The position numbers and the translations under genes are program-made. From assembly GCA_900546065.1 (NCBI GenBank), contig URBK01000004.1, positions 1-64,000 on the forward strand: a DNA stretch of 64,000 nt, given 5' to 3'. The DNA is from an uncultured Alistipes sp. GTDB taxonomy: Bacteria; Bacteroidota; Bacteroidia; Bacteroidales; Rikenellaceae. This document shows, in pieces, positions 8,112 through 15,372 of this stretch. A model generated the notes under the pieces. That model was not told where the DNA came from and ran no database searches. It was given only the letters and a program-made list of their open reading frames with translations. The stretch's first letter is position 1. The number at the start of each line of letters is the position of its first letter.

Positions 8112-9284
8112 ATGAGAGAGCCAACCAATATAAGTTTGCGCATCAAAGATGTATTGTCCGAACGAGGTCTCACGCAGAAAGATCTTTGTTTGCGTTTGGG
8201 GATATCTGAAGTCTCGTTGTCGCGTCAATTGTCTAAGGGGTCAATGAGTCTTGGCAGATTGATTGATATTGCTAATGTTATTAATGTGGATGTTCGGGAT
8301 CTTATCTCAGAACCTATTAAAAACGAGGCGCGTGGTTATGTAGAGTATAACAATAAGATCTACTCATTTGAGACATTGAAAAAGTTGAAACAAATCGTAG
8401 ACATTATTGAACAAAAAGAATCTTCAGAAAAGTATCAGAAAGCAAAGGCCTTGGAAATTAAAAGGGAAGAAAAATCTATTGAGAGAAAGATTAAACCTAA
8501 AGCTATGCCTTTGTTTAATGATATTGTTTTAGATAGATTCGAGAACTATGATGCAACATTATTGAATTGTTGGTCATTTCGTAATGGAGGTGATGTTCGT
8601 AATAATGTGACCTTGGATTTGGGAAATATGTTATCTGATTATGCTTTTAGTGTGTTGGGAGTCCCGTTCTTAAATTCCGAAAGCGCATATATAGCAGGCG
8701 CTTATTCTTTACAAGGAGAGGAGTATTGTGCTATACAAAAACAATTGTCAACATGGAAAAATGGATATACCTCCAAGGCCATTTTCAGAAAACAAAAGAA
8801 TGAATACACCAAATTACTTAGGAAGGATTGGGAGCAATTTAATATTCAGTGGATGTTGTTCATTGTTTGGGAAAAGTGTAAATCCAATGAATCATTCCGT
8901 CAAATATTGATATCTATACCCAAAGATGCAATTATAATTGAGAATAGTACGTATGTGGGAGTAAAAGATCCGGCTAAGTCAACGAGTACAATATGGGGGT
9001 GTTGGAATGAGGATTTGATGGCTGCAAGAAAAATAATAGAATCTGATGTGGAAAATCGGACAACTCTGAATAACAAAAAGCAAATCGAATATCGGAAAAT
9101 GATAGAACGCAATAAGATTAACCATGTCGGAGTGTGGAAAGGGAAAAATCTTATGGGAAAAATTCTTAAGTTATGTCAAATTGCTCTTCTTACTAATACT
9201 AAGCCTCCTATAAACTATAACTTGCTTAATAGTTCGGGCATATTTTGGTTCGGGGTTGATATAAAAGAGTTTTTATTACAATAA
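8112..9284 (+). CDS. XRE-type HTH fused to a NADAR-like domain
   Basis: This is a 390-aa protein from ATG 8112 (a TTG at 8088 would add 8 residues but lies over the promoter). Residues 5-60 are a Cro/CI-type helix-turn-helix: LRIKDVLSERGLTQKDLC, then LGISEVSLSRQLSKG. A charged, probably helical linker follows (about 75-125). The C-terminal part reads as a NADAR (YbiA-like) domain: WSFRNGGDVRNNVT, SESAYIAGAYS, then W-x-M-x3-W with KSNESFRQIL, AIIIENSTYVG, STIWGCWNED, and the closing WKGKNLMGKILKLCQIAL. Characterised NADAR enzymes remove ADP-ribose from guanine, and some serve as antitoxins to DarT-like toxins. No ADP-ribosyltransferase is visible here, so the partner is unknown. The HTH suggests it also binds its own promoter. 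The NADAR call is by motif only. Confidence 0.75.
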   Translation: MREPTNISLRIKDVLSERGLTQKDLCLRLGISEVSLSRQLSKGSMSLGRLIDIANVINVDVRDLISEPIKNEARGYVEYNNKIYSFETLKKLKQIVDIIEQKESSEKYQKAKALEIKREEKSIERKIKPKAMPLFNDIVLDRFENYDATLLNCWSFRNGGDVRNNVTLDLGNMLSDYAFSVLGVPFLNSESAYIAGAYSLQGEEYCAIQKQLSTWKNGYTSKAIFRKQKNEYTKLLRKDWEQFNIQWMLFIVWEKCKSNESFRQILISIPKDAIIIENSTYVGVKDPAKSTSTIWGCWNEDLMAARKIIESDVENRTTLNNKKQIEYRKMIERNKINHVGVWKGKNLMGKILKLCQIALLTNTKPPINYNLLNSSGIFWFGVDIKEFLLQ

Positions 9285-9341
9285 GTTTGTGTTATACATT
9301 ATTCATAAGATTTTTGTTTGGATTATTTATTCATATAGCCC

Positions 9342-9372
9342 TTGGCAATGATGAATCTGCATATTATATTTG
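9342..9372 (+). promoter_or_regulatory. promoter of the ATPase-partner pair
   Basis: TTG (9342-9344, within CTTGG), 20 nt, then TATATTTG (9365-9372), a perfect -7 box. The ATG at 9391 follows after 18 nt. This implies that the ATPase pair can be transcribed independently of the HTH-NADAR gene. Confidence 0.6.
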
Positions 9373-9390
9373 TATTTAAATATTTTGTGT

Positions 9391-10572
9391 ATGAAGGAGT
9401 CGATTAAAATACGCAATCTCGGGCCTATTCGAGACCTGATAATAGAGGATATTAAACCTGCAACATTCTTTATAGGTGCATCAGCAAGTGGAAAAAGTAC
9501 GATACTGAAGGCAGTCGCATTGTTTCGCTATCTTTTTAAGATGCTATGTATCAGGTCTTATTTGAGGGATGCTAATATAAGTCGTAGCCCTTTTAGAATA
9601 AGAATGGAGTCTCTTTTGCGAAATTGTGGCTTTGATGTATTAATAAAAAACGATACATACATTGAATATACCGTATCAAATAATCAGACATATGTGTTGA
9701 AATTTGCAAATAAGAAATTGTCATATGAACCTAATTTGGTACAAAGAGATGATTTGGTGTTTTTTAAAGTATCGTTTATCTCGGAGAATAGAAATATGAT
9801 CCCAACATGGGCTTCACGAGTTGCGGCAAACAAAGGTGCTAAATTAGGGTTTTATTTTCATGAAACATATAATGATTTTGACGAAGCGACAAATTCTATT
9901 AAGGAAATGGAGATAGACTATTTCCGTGTGAAAATGAATGTGAAAAAGACTGACTTGGGAAAGCGATATTTGTTGACTTCGCTAAATCATGATTATGCAT
10001 CATTCGACTTGACAAAGGCATCGTCGGGTATGCAATCTTCTATCCCGATGTCTGTAATTGCGCGTTATTTTGCAACAGATTTCTCATTTAAGGATGCCTT
10101 TAGACGATCAGTTCTGAATTATTTGTATGAAAGTGATAACCTTACAGAGTTCCATCCTAATTTGGAGTTAGCGGATATGGATAAATATGTTCATATGCAT
10201 ATTGAGGAGCCTGAGGTTAGTGCAGATCCTGATACTCAAGTTGCCATAATTGATTCTTTAGTTAGGCAATGTTTCGTAACACATAATATGGATCGCGCCT
10301 TATCAATAATGGTAGCGACACATAGCCCATACATTGTAAATGAGCTTAATGTGTTAATAAGGGCATTTTATTATTCATTGAAAAAAGATTATGGAAATAA
10401 TAATCTTATTCCAAGGATAGATCCTTCAAATATAGCAGTCTATAAGGTTGTTGATGGTCATTTGGAGAATTTGATAGTTGAAGATAATGCGTCAGAACAG
10501 GTCGTTGTAAATGCGATTGATTTGTCTGAAACAATGGATCATATATACGAACGGTATGTTAGCCTCAGATAG
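9391..10572 (+). CDS. ABC/RecF-like AAA ATPase, putative defence component
   Basis: This is a 393-aa cytoplasmic ATPase of the RecF/SMC-like (AAA_15/21) group. The N-terminus, IKIRNLGPIRDLIIEDIKP, is the typical opening strand. Walker A is IGASASGKST (residues 28-37), a signature-like ASSGMQSS lies near 210, Walker B is HIEEPEVSADPDTQ (near 270), and the H-loop is VATHSPYIVNELN (near 309). No nuclease (TOPRIM) domain follows, which distinguishes it from OLD nucleases. The start chosen is the ATG at 9391; the frame extends upstream only through a TTG. Stop and next start are 5 bp apart. Pairs of such an ATPase with a small partner are common in anti-phage systems (Septu, PARIS, AbiL); which of these this belongs to, if any, I cannot say. 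Confidence 0.85.
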   Translation: MKESIKIRNLGPIRDLIIEDIKPATFFIGASASGKSTILKAVALFRYLFKMLCIRSYLRDANISRSPFRIRMESLLRNCGFDVLIKNDTYIEYTVSNNQTYVLKFANKKLSYEPNLVQRDDLVFFKVSFISENRNMIPTWASRVAANKGAKLGFYFHETYNDFDEATNSIKEMEIDYFRVKMNVKKTDLGKRYLLTSLNHDYASFDLTKASSGMQSSIPMSVIARYFATDFSFKDAFRRSVLNYLYESDNLTEFHPNLELADMDKYVHMHIEEPEVSADPDTQVAIIDSLVRQCFVTHNMDRALSIMVATHSPYIVNELNVLIRAFYYSLKKDYGNNNLIPRIDPSNIAVYKVVDGHLENLIVEDNASEQVVVNAIDLSETMDHIYERYVSLR

Positions 10573-10577
10573 AAAAA

Positions 10578-11204
10578 ATGAAGGATTTGTTGTATAATTA
10601 TTATGGCATAGCATATAATAGCCTTGTAAAACACGATGTCACAAGTGTGGAATGTGGGGAGATAAAGTTTGAGATTAAAGATAAAGAAGATCAGATTGTA
10701 TGTAAAAATGGTAATGGTATATCTGTTTTTAGTAATCCTCGGAAGAAAAAGATTACCATTATAGACTTTGAAGATTATATTAATAAATGGAGGGGTCAAG
10801 CAGGACAGGGTAAGCGGTGCGATTTTATTCTTTATGATGATGTAGACTATGTCGTATTGAATGAATTGACAACGTGTCAAGAGCGTTTTTTGGATAATCA
10901 CTACAGGGATGGTAGGGAGGTGACGGGTAAACGGAGTCATGCCATATGTCAAATTCAAGAATCGATTAATAAATTGTGTCATGTTCCTGAAATAGATGAT
11001 TATATTAAAAAGAAGCCTAATAAGGTGGGCTTGTTTTCTTATAAAATAAAAGAGGACGCCAACGTAGCCAATGAGGTAAATAATACGATGGCTCAGTTTA
11101 GATCAGTAAATAGGATATATGAAAATGTATCCTCATCAAATGTTTTTACTAAAGGATTTGTGTTTGAGCAACGAATTTACCCGGAAGCATTTAATTTCAA
11201 ATAA
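10578..11204 (+). CDS. partner of the ATPase, possible PD-(D/E)xK-like fold
   Basis: This 208-aa protein lies 5 bp after the ATPase gene and is surely co-expressed with it. I recognise no named family. The central part (residues 75-100) reads GQGKRCDFILYDDVDYVV followed by LNELTTC: an Asp (D82), a hydrophobic beta hairpin, then E96-L-T98. This is the layout of a PD-(D/E)xK nuclease core, with Thr where the catalytic Lys normally stands. It is followed by a basic helix (GKRSHAICQIQESINKL). The protein could be a nuclease with a displaced Lys, an inactive nucleic-acid binder, or unrelated. In two-gene ATPase systems the small protein is usually the effector, so effector is my best inference. 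No signal peptide or membrane segment. Confidence 0.7.
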   Translation: MKDLLYNYYGIAYNSLVKHDVTSVECGEIKFEIKDKEDQIVCKNGNGISVFSNPRKKKITIIDFEDYINKWRGQAGQGKRCDFILYDDVDYVVLNELTTCQERFLDNHYRDGREVTGKRSHAICQIQESINKLCHVPEIDDYIKKKPNKVGLFSYKIKEDANVANEVNNTMAQFRSVNRIYENVSSSNVFTKGFVFEQRIYPEAFNFK

Positions 11205-11231
11205 AAAATAATAGGGGTTCCCTATTATTTT
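11205..11231. terminator. bidirectional terminator between partner gene and integrase
   Basis: A 12-bp perfect stem (AAAATAATAGGG / CCCTATTATTTT) with a 3-nt loop. The A-rich and T-rich flanks let it work in both directions, matching the convergent genes ending at 11204 and 11248. Confidence 0.8.
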
Positions 11232-11247
11232 GGGGAGGTACCCTATT

Positions 11248-12657
11248 TCAATCCAAGAGCGTTACCGCTTGATTTTGTTGATCTTGTTTCATTGAGTTAT
11301 GATAGCGGTGAAAGGCCTTCGAACCTGCGGTGTGTCCGCTCATGGTAGCAATTATTGAGTCAGTTATCCCTTTTCCAACCAATACGTCAATAAAGCAGGA
11401 TCGAGCAAATTTGCTTTTTGCGAGTTCATAAAGTGGTTTATATTCCGCTTCCCCATAGGCATTGTATGTAGTCACGATGCGGTTTAAGCCTGCCGCTTTG
11501 AATAGTCTTTTTAGTTGGGTGTTGTATGTTTGCTTATTCTTAGGAAAGAGAAACAACGGCGTATATTTTGTAGGTTCTTCAGCCCTATGTCGGTTGAGAA
11601 TATCAAGTGCTTTGGGCGATAGGGGAATGCGGCACTCTACTGCAGTAATATCCTTGGTCTTTTTGGGGTAGTAATGTATGGAGGTTACCCCATTTTCTAC
11701 GATGAGGTTCTTGTACTTAAGATTGAAGAAGTCCGATACGCGACAACCTATGGAGCATTGGAAATAAAAGAGGTCTCGGATATATGACAGTTCTGTATCA
11801 GTTAATTCACATTTAAGCAACTGCCGTTTTTCTTCCTGAGTGAGAGTAATGGGGTCTCCGTACATGGCTGTAGGTACAGTATAATCTGTAATATTTCCAT
11901 ATTCGGAAACACCATACTGTGTTCTGCACCACTTAAAGAAGTGTTTGGCTACGGTCATTATCTTTGATATTGAATTGCGATTCTTTTTACGTGTTCGATG
12001 CATTGGATTTCGACAGACACCCTGTCCTTCATCATTTTGCAGGAAGCATTGAAAATCCGTTAACATTTTTGCATCGCATTTTTTGAAAGTGATTTCTTCT
12101 TTTCGCCATATTTCGAAGTTTTTCAGATGATTCATGGCATTTATGCGGGTATTGTTTCTTCCTTGTGATACTGTAGCATCTTTACAATACAATGCAGCCA
12201 ATGCCCAAAAGGAATTTTGTTCTTGGGAGGGTTTCTCTATGTTTGGCGTATCTCGTTTTTTGCAATCCTCTTTAGTTTTCCCGATCTCTTTATCCAACGC
12301 CTTAATCAAATCTTCTTTGGATATGGTTTCTACTTTTTGCGAGAGGCTTAACAGTTTCCCACTAATCAAATCTAATGTACGATTGACCTCTGCGTATTGC
12401 ACGATGCGTGTGCGCTTTTTTGCAGTACAATTCTTGTGAATGCCGAATGAGCGATTCCCGTCGCCGCGAGATGCCTCATTTCGATTCCCAAACCACGCAC
12501 TTCTTTGTGCGGAATATCCTGTGAAGTAATGAATCTCCTGTTGTCGATTCACCCGTATTATTGCGCTGATTTGATAATACGGTTCCGCGCTGACCGCTTT
12601 CTTTGATACATAGACATTCTTTTTGATGTCTAACCTGAAACGAATACTGTACTCCAT
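11248..12657 (-). CDS. tyrosine integrase of the island
   Basis: A 469-aa tyrosine recombinase from Met 12657 (the upstream Met at 12696 would add a poorly conserved 13-residue tail). The N-terminal region (about 1-130) is the arm-binding part typical of Bacteroidetes integrases, then a SAM-like core-binding domain (FWALAALYCKD ... FEIWRKEEI). The catalytic domain has Arg in GCRVSDFFNLKY, Lys in YYPKKTKD, the second Arg in AKSKFARSCF, His in MSGHTAGSKAF and the nucleophile Tyr in HRYHNS. The first His of the usual HxxR box is Lys here. It lies at one edge of the AT-rich island, the usual place for the integrase of an integrative element, and directly faces the core genome. Confidence 0.9.
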   Translation of the reverse strand: MEYSIRFRLDIKKNVYVSKKAVSAEPYYQISAIIRVNRQQEIHYFTGYSAQRSAWFGNRNEASRGDGNRSFGIHKNCTAKKRTRIVQYAEVNRTLDLISGKLLSLSQKVETISKEDLIKALDKEIGKTKEDCKKRDTPNIEKPSQEQNSFWALAALYCKDATVSQGRNNTRINAMNHLKNFEIWRKEEITFKKCDAKMLTDFQCFLQNDEGQGVCRNPMHRTRKKNRNSISKIMTVAKHFFKWCRTQYGVSEYGNITDYTVPTAMYGDPITLTQEEKRQLLKCELTDTELSYIRDLFYFQCSIGCRVSDFFNLKYKNLIVENGVTSIHYYPKKTKDITAVECRIPLSPKALDILNRHRAEEPTKYTPLFLFPKNKQTYNTQLKRLFKAAGLNRIVTTYNAYGEAEYKPLYELAKSKFARSCFIDVLVGKGITDSIIATMSGHTAGSKAFHRYHNSMKQDQQNQAVTLLD

Positions 12658-12702
12658 CTTTTTTATAAAATATGTGGAGTAGGCCCCAAAAGTCAAGAGG
12701 CG

Positions 12703-12727
12703 AGGCGTAAAAAAATTTTTTACGCCT
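12703..12727. repeat. perfect inverted repeat at the island edge
   Basis: AGGCGTAAAAAA, one A, then TTTTTTACGCCT: two 12-nt arms around a single base, 46 bp upstream of the integrase start. It could be a terminator working in both directions, an integrase or excisionase binding site, or part of the attachment site. The position just outside the integrase favours the last two. Confidence 0.5.
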
Positions 12728-13278
12728 GATTCTCTGTCGTATCAAACGATGTCTGTTGAAGCTATTCGCTGTTTAAATTATGCTCACATGGTGCAGAATT
12801 CGTGTTCTCGATGTTTGCCGATGTTTGTCGAATTCTATTTGACCATGCGCTTCAGACCTCAGAATGAAACACTTAACGATGTGTTGATCACGTTGTTAAG
12901 TGTTTTTGTTTTTGTCCGACAGTCAGATTTACACAACATTTGCACAACGCAAATTACACCAACGTGGCAGCCTTTCAGTGAAGAGGCGTCGGGCCTGTGG
13001 AACAGTGAGCCTGTAAAGATGCAGGCCCGTGAAACGGTGAAGATACAGGTTTGTGATCTATTTGTCGAGCGCTGTGAATACAATGTGGATATATAAATGT
13101 ATATGAGCGGCGGTTTATATTCTTGGTCGGTCGTGATTGTATGCGGCGAGGTTTGAAATCTTCGGTATTTTCACATTCTGCGGCGTGCGGCTCGGTGTCG
13201 AGGGTCGGGTAAGGAATGGAGAGTGATCGTGAGACTTGTGGTGCGTTAACGTCCGTGTCTTCGGGCGATATTATAACA
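12728..13278. other. gene-free stretch between island and hpf
   Basis: No convincing gene. A 115-codon plus-strand frame (12749-13096) has no start context or recognisable composition and is not accepted. The stretch holds GAATTCG ... CGAATTC (about 12796-12836) enclosing two copies of CGATGTTTG, a terminator-like hairpin at about 12868-12904, and an imperfect direct repeat GTRAAGATRCAGG at about 13014-13052. In Bacteroidetes, tRNA genes and tuf commonly follow hpf. I see no tRNA here on either strand, so the insertion or a rearrangement may have separated hpf from its usual neighbours. That is inference. Confidence 0.4.
12868..12910 (+). terminator. orphan Rho-independent terminator
   Basis: AACACTTAAC ... 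GTTAAGTGTT is a perfect 10-bp stem. A further partly paired segment lies inside it, and TTTTTGTTTTTG follows. It terminates plus-strand transcription, yet no plus-strand gene ends before it, so it may be left over from a gene or RNA interrupted by the island. Confidence 0.55.
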
Positions 13279-13313
13279 CAGCCGGCGGAACTTTGGTTCC
13301 GCCGGCTGCTTTT
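13279..13313 (+). terminator. strong GC-rich terminator hairpin
   Basis: A 13-bp perfect stem CAGCCGGCGGAAC / GTTCCGCCGGCTG with a TTTG loop and then CTTTT. The U tract is on the plus-strand side. The hairpin also lies about 60 bp downstream of hpf on the minus strand, so it may serve both directions. Confidence 0.65.
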
Positions 13314-13366
13314 GTGATCGGATGACTTGGGCGTGCGGCCCGAGGGGTCATCCCCCGATTGCGAGG

Positions 13367-13660
13367 TCAGATATTGCGGCCCTTGGCCTTTTCGATCTGG
13401 CGTTTCATTACGTCGAGCGAGTTGTCTATCGCCTCCTCGAATGTGCGTGCCTGCTCCTCTACGCGCAGGTCGCCGCCGGGTATGTGGAGTGTAACTACTG
13501 CGATCTTGTTACCTCTTTCGTTGTCCTTGTCGAGTTTCAGAATCACATCGGCCCCCATTGCGTTCTCGGCAAAGCGGTCCAGTTTGGCTAATTTTTTCTC
13601 GATGAACTCGATGAGCTGCTTGCCTGCATCGAATTTCACTGACTGAATCTGTACGTTCAT
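13367..13660 (-). CDS. hpf: ribosome hibernation promoting factor
   Basis: A 97-aa short-type HPF/RaiA protein that binds the 30S decoding region and stores ribosomes as inactive particles in stationary phase. The fold is readable as beta-alpha-beta: MNVQIQSVKFDAGKQLIEFI, then KKLAKLDRF, AENAMGADVILKLD, and VTLHIPGGDLRVEEQARTFE with a closing helix IDNSLDVMKRQIEKAK. There is no long C-terminal dimerisation domain, so it is the short form. It follows xerC on the same strand with a 234-bp gap, the order usual in Bacteroidetes. Confidence 0.9.
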   Translation of the reverse strand: MNVQIQSVKFDAGKQLIEFIEKKLAKLDRFAENAMGADVILKLDKDNERGNKIAVVTLHIPGGDLRVEEQARTFEEAIDNSLDVMKRQIEKAKGRNI

Positions 13661-13894
13661 AGCCTTCGAATTTAGAGTTAAACCTTATTTTGTCTGCTCC
13701 GTGCGGGGCGGTATGCCCCTGCGGAGAGCGCTCTGTTATGTCTTCGGTACCGTCGCGATGCCGCCTTTTGGACAGACGGTACAATCGCGGCGCCATCCTG
13801 TTTCGTTGCCGGTGCAATCGTCGCGCCGATCTTTTATATGGCAAACGTCACGTCCGGCTGCTGCGGTATTCCGTTTTGTCTCCGAAAGTGTCGT

Positions 13895-14875
13895 TTACGG
13901 CTTCTTGTCGGTGTGCGAGCGCGGGTGCGCCGCGGCATATATGCGTTGCAGCTGCGCGATGTTGTTGTGGGTGTAGACCTGTGTTGCCTTGAGGGAGGTG
14001 TGGCCCATCAACTCCTGTATTTCGCGCAGGTCGGCGCCGTCGTTGAGCAGGTGTGTGGCGAAAGTGTGCCTCAGCACGTGGGGCGAGCATTTGCCCTTCA
14101 CGCCGCACTCGGTCAGCAGCCGCGCTACGCTGCGCTGGACGTCGCTGCGGGATATACGTTTTCCTGTTCCCGATAAAAATAACGCTTTTTCGCCGTTTTT
14201 GCAAATTTTCGGGGACGAATCTTGCTCCATATATATCTGTATTTCGCGGGCCACGCGCGCGACGAGCGGCACGATGCGGGTCTTGTCGCCCTTGCCGTGC
14301 ACGCGCAGTGCCGAGCCGCTGTTTATGATGTCGTCGGTATCGAGTCCCGTGAGTTCGGCCAGACGCAGCCCGCAGGTGTAGAGTATGAGCACCATGAGGG
14401 CGTCGCGGCGGCGCCGCGCATCGTCGTCATGCAGACGCTCCATGACGGTCTCTACGACGTGCGACATCTCGTCGTCGGGCACGAAACGTGGCAGGCGGCG
14501 CGACGTGCGCAGCGGCGTGAGGGCGGCGAAGGGGTCGGTATGTGCGAGGCCCTCGCGCCGCAGATAGCGGTAGAGCGAGCGCAGCGAGGCGACGCACCGG
14601 TTTATCGAGGCGTTGTTCATGCGTCCATCGTCCGAGAGGTGCATCACCCATGCCCGCACATCCTCACCCCGCACGCGGCAGAGGTCGAACCCTGCCTGCC
14701 CGGTGCCGCTGCCGCTATCCTCGGCCGTGGCGGCTTCGCCCCACGCGACGAAGGCGGCGATATCGTGGCGGTAGTTGCGCACCGTGAGCGGCGAGTAGCG
14801 CCTCTCGCCCGCAAGGTAGGCGGCAAACCGCTCGGCAAGGGCGGCGTTGGTTGTCGTATGGGTGTCGTGTGTCAT
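13895..14875 (-). CDS. xerC: Xer-type tyrosine recombinase
   Basis: A 326-aa chromosomal recombinase for resolving chromosome dimers at dif. The N-terminal SAM-like domain (AERFAAYLAGERRYSPLTVR) is followed by the catalytic domain with Arg in YTCGLRLAELTGLD, Lys in VHGKGDKTRIVPL, HVLRHTFATHLL (HxxR), GHTSLKATQ and the Tyr of VYTH. Unlike the island integrase it has all canonical catalytic residues and the compact Xer length. Neighbours are the cystatin-like lipoprotein gene (13 bp upstream) and hpf (downstream). XerC versus XerD cannot be settled from sequence alone; C is chosen because this gene order with hpf is commonly labelled so. Confidence 0.85.
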   Translation of the reverse strand: MTHDTHTTTNAALAERFAAYLAGERRYSPLTVRNYRHDIAAFVAWGEAATAEDSGSGTGQAGFDLCRVRGEDVRAWVMHLSDDGRMNNASINRCVASLRSLYRYLRREGLAHTDPFAALTPLRTSRRLPRFVPDDEMSHVVETVMERLHDDDARRRRDALMVLILYTCGLRLAELTGLDTDDIINSGSALRVHGKGDKTRIVPLVARVAREIQIYMEQDSSPKICKNGEKALFLSGTGKRISRSDVQRSVARLLTECGVKGKCSPHVLRHTFATHLLNDGADLREIQELMGHTSLKATQVYTHNNIAQLQRIYAAAHPRSHTDKKP

Positions 14876-14888
14876 GTATCGGGGAGGT

Positions 14889-15227
14889 TTATCGCGTGCT
14901 GCGCTCGATGGAGGTTATGCGCGGCTCGCCCTGCCCGGGCAGCGGCTTGTAGATCACGATGACGGCATCGAAACGTTTGCCGCGGCGGCCATTCTCGCGC
15001 GCCTTGCATACGAATCGGTAATTCGTGCCGGCAACCACCTGCGTAGCCACGTTGAGCGGCTTGTAGGTGGTGTCGTCGATGGAGGCGACGGCCGCCTCGA
15101 AGAGCGCACGCTCCTCTGTTGTCGGGCGCCGCGGGTCGGTATATCCTCCGACTGCAGGGTCGCTGCTGCGGCCGCATGAGGCCAACAGCGTCAGCGACAG
15201 AACCAAAATTGTTATAAGCTGTTTCAT
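14889..15227 (-). CDS. cystatin-like lipoprotein
   Basis: This is a 112-aa protein from Met 15227 (the frame extends upstream, but the signal peptide starts here). MKQLITILVLSLTLLASCG is a lipoprotein signal with an LASC box. The mature part has the two hallmarks of cystatins, the inhibitors of papain-like cysteine proteases: QVVAGTNYRFVCKA contains the QxVxG loop, and the last strand VIVIYKPLPGQGEP resembles the second binding hairpin (where Trp often follows the Pro). An N-terminal helix, TEERALFEAAVASID, also fits. The likely location is the inner leaflet of the outer membrane or the cell surface. It starts the xerC-hpf transcription unit. Protease inhibition is inferred from motifs, not proven. 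Confidence 0.75.
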   Translation of the reverse strand: MKQLITILVLSLTLLASCGRSSDPAVGGYTDPRRPTTEERALFEAAVASIDDTTYKPLNVATQVVAGTNYRFVCKARENGRRGKRFDAVIVIYKPLPGQGEPRITSIERSTR

Positions 15228-15256
15228 GCGGAAAATGGTATTTCGTGGCACTGTAA

Positions 15257-15264
15257 CAAAAGTA
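15257..15264 (-). promoter_or_regulatory. -7 box for the lipoprotein-xerC-hpf unit
   Basis: TACTTTTG on the minus strand fits TAnnTTTG exactly, 30 nt before the lipoprotein start. The nearest TTTG upstream is 23 nt away, slightly too far, so the -33 box is weak. Confidence 0.45.
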
Positions 15265-15297
15265 ACCAAAATTTTTTTCGATATGGCCAAAAATTTC

Positions 15298-15305
15298 TAT
15301 CTTTG
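15298..15305 (+). promoter_or_regulatory. -7 box for the GH97 gene
   Basis: TATCTTTG is a perfect Bacteroidetes -7 box, 68 nt before the GH97 start. A clear TTTG at -33 is missing (only a T run). It is arranged divergently to the lipoprotein promoter. Confidence 0.5.
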
Positions 15306-15372
15306 GAAGCTGTATGCGAAGAAAGAGTGCATACAGCGACAAACTAACGAAACCAACTAACCAATTCTTATT

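Noticed and set aside
9391..10572. OLD-family nuclease
   Set aside because: The ATPase motifs fit, but the protein ends soon after the H-loop and has no C-terminal TOPRIM domain.
12749..13096. 115-codon plus-strand frame next to the integrase
   Set aside because: No start context, odd composition, and it runs across a strong terminator hairpin and direct repeats.
12728..13278. tRNA gene as integration target
   Set aside because: I looked for a T-loop (GTTCRANYC) and acceptor stem on both strands and found none, so no tRNA is called.
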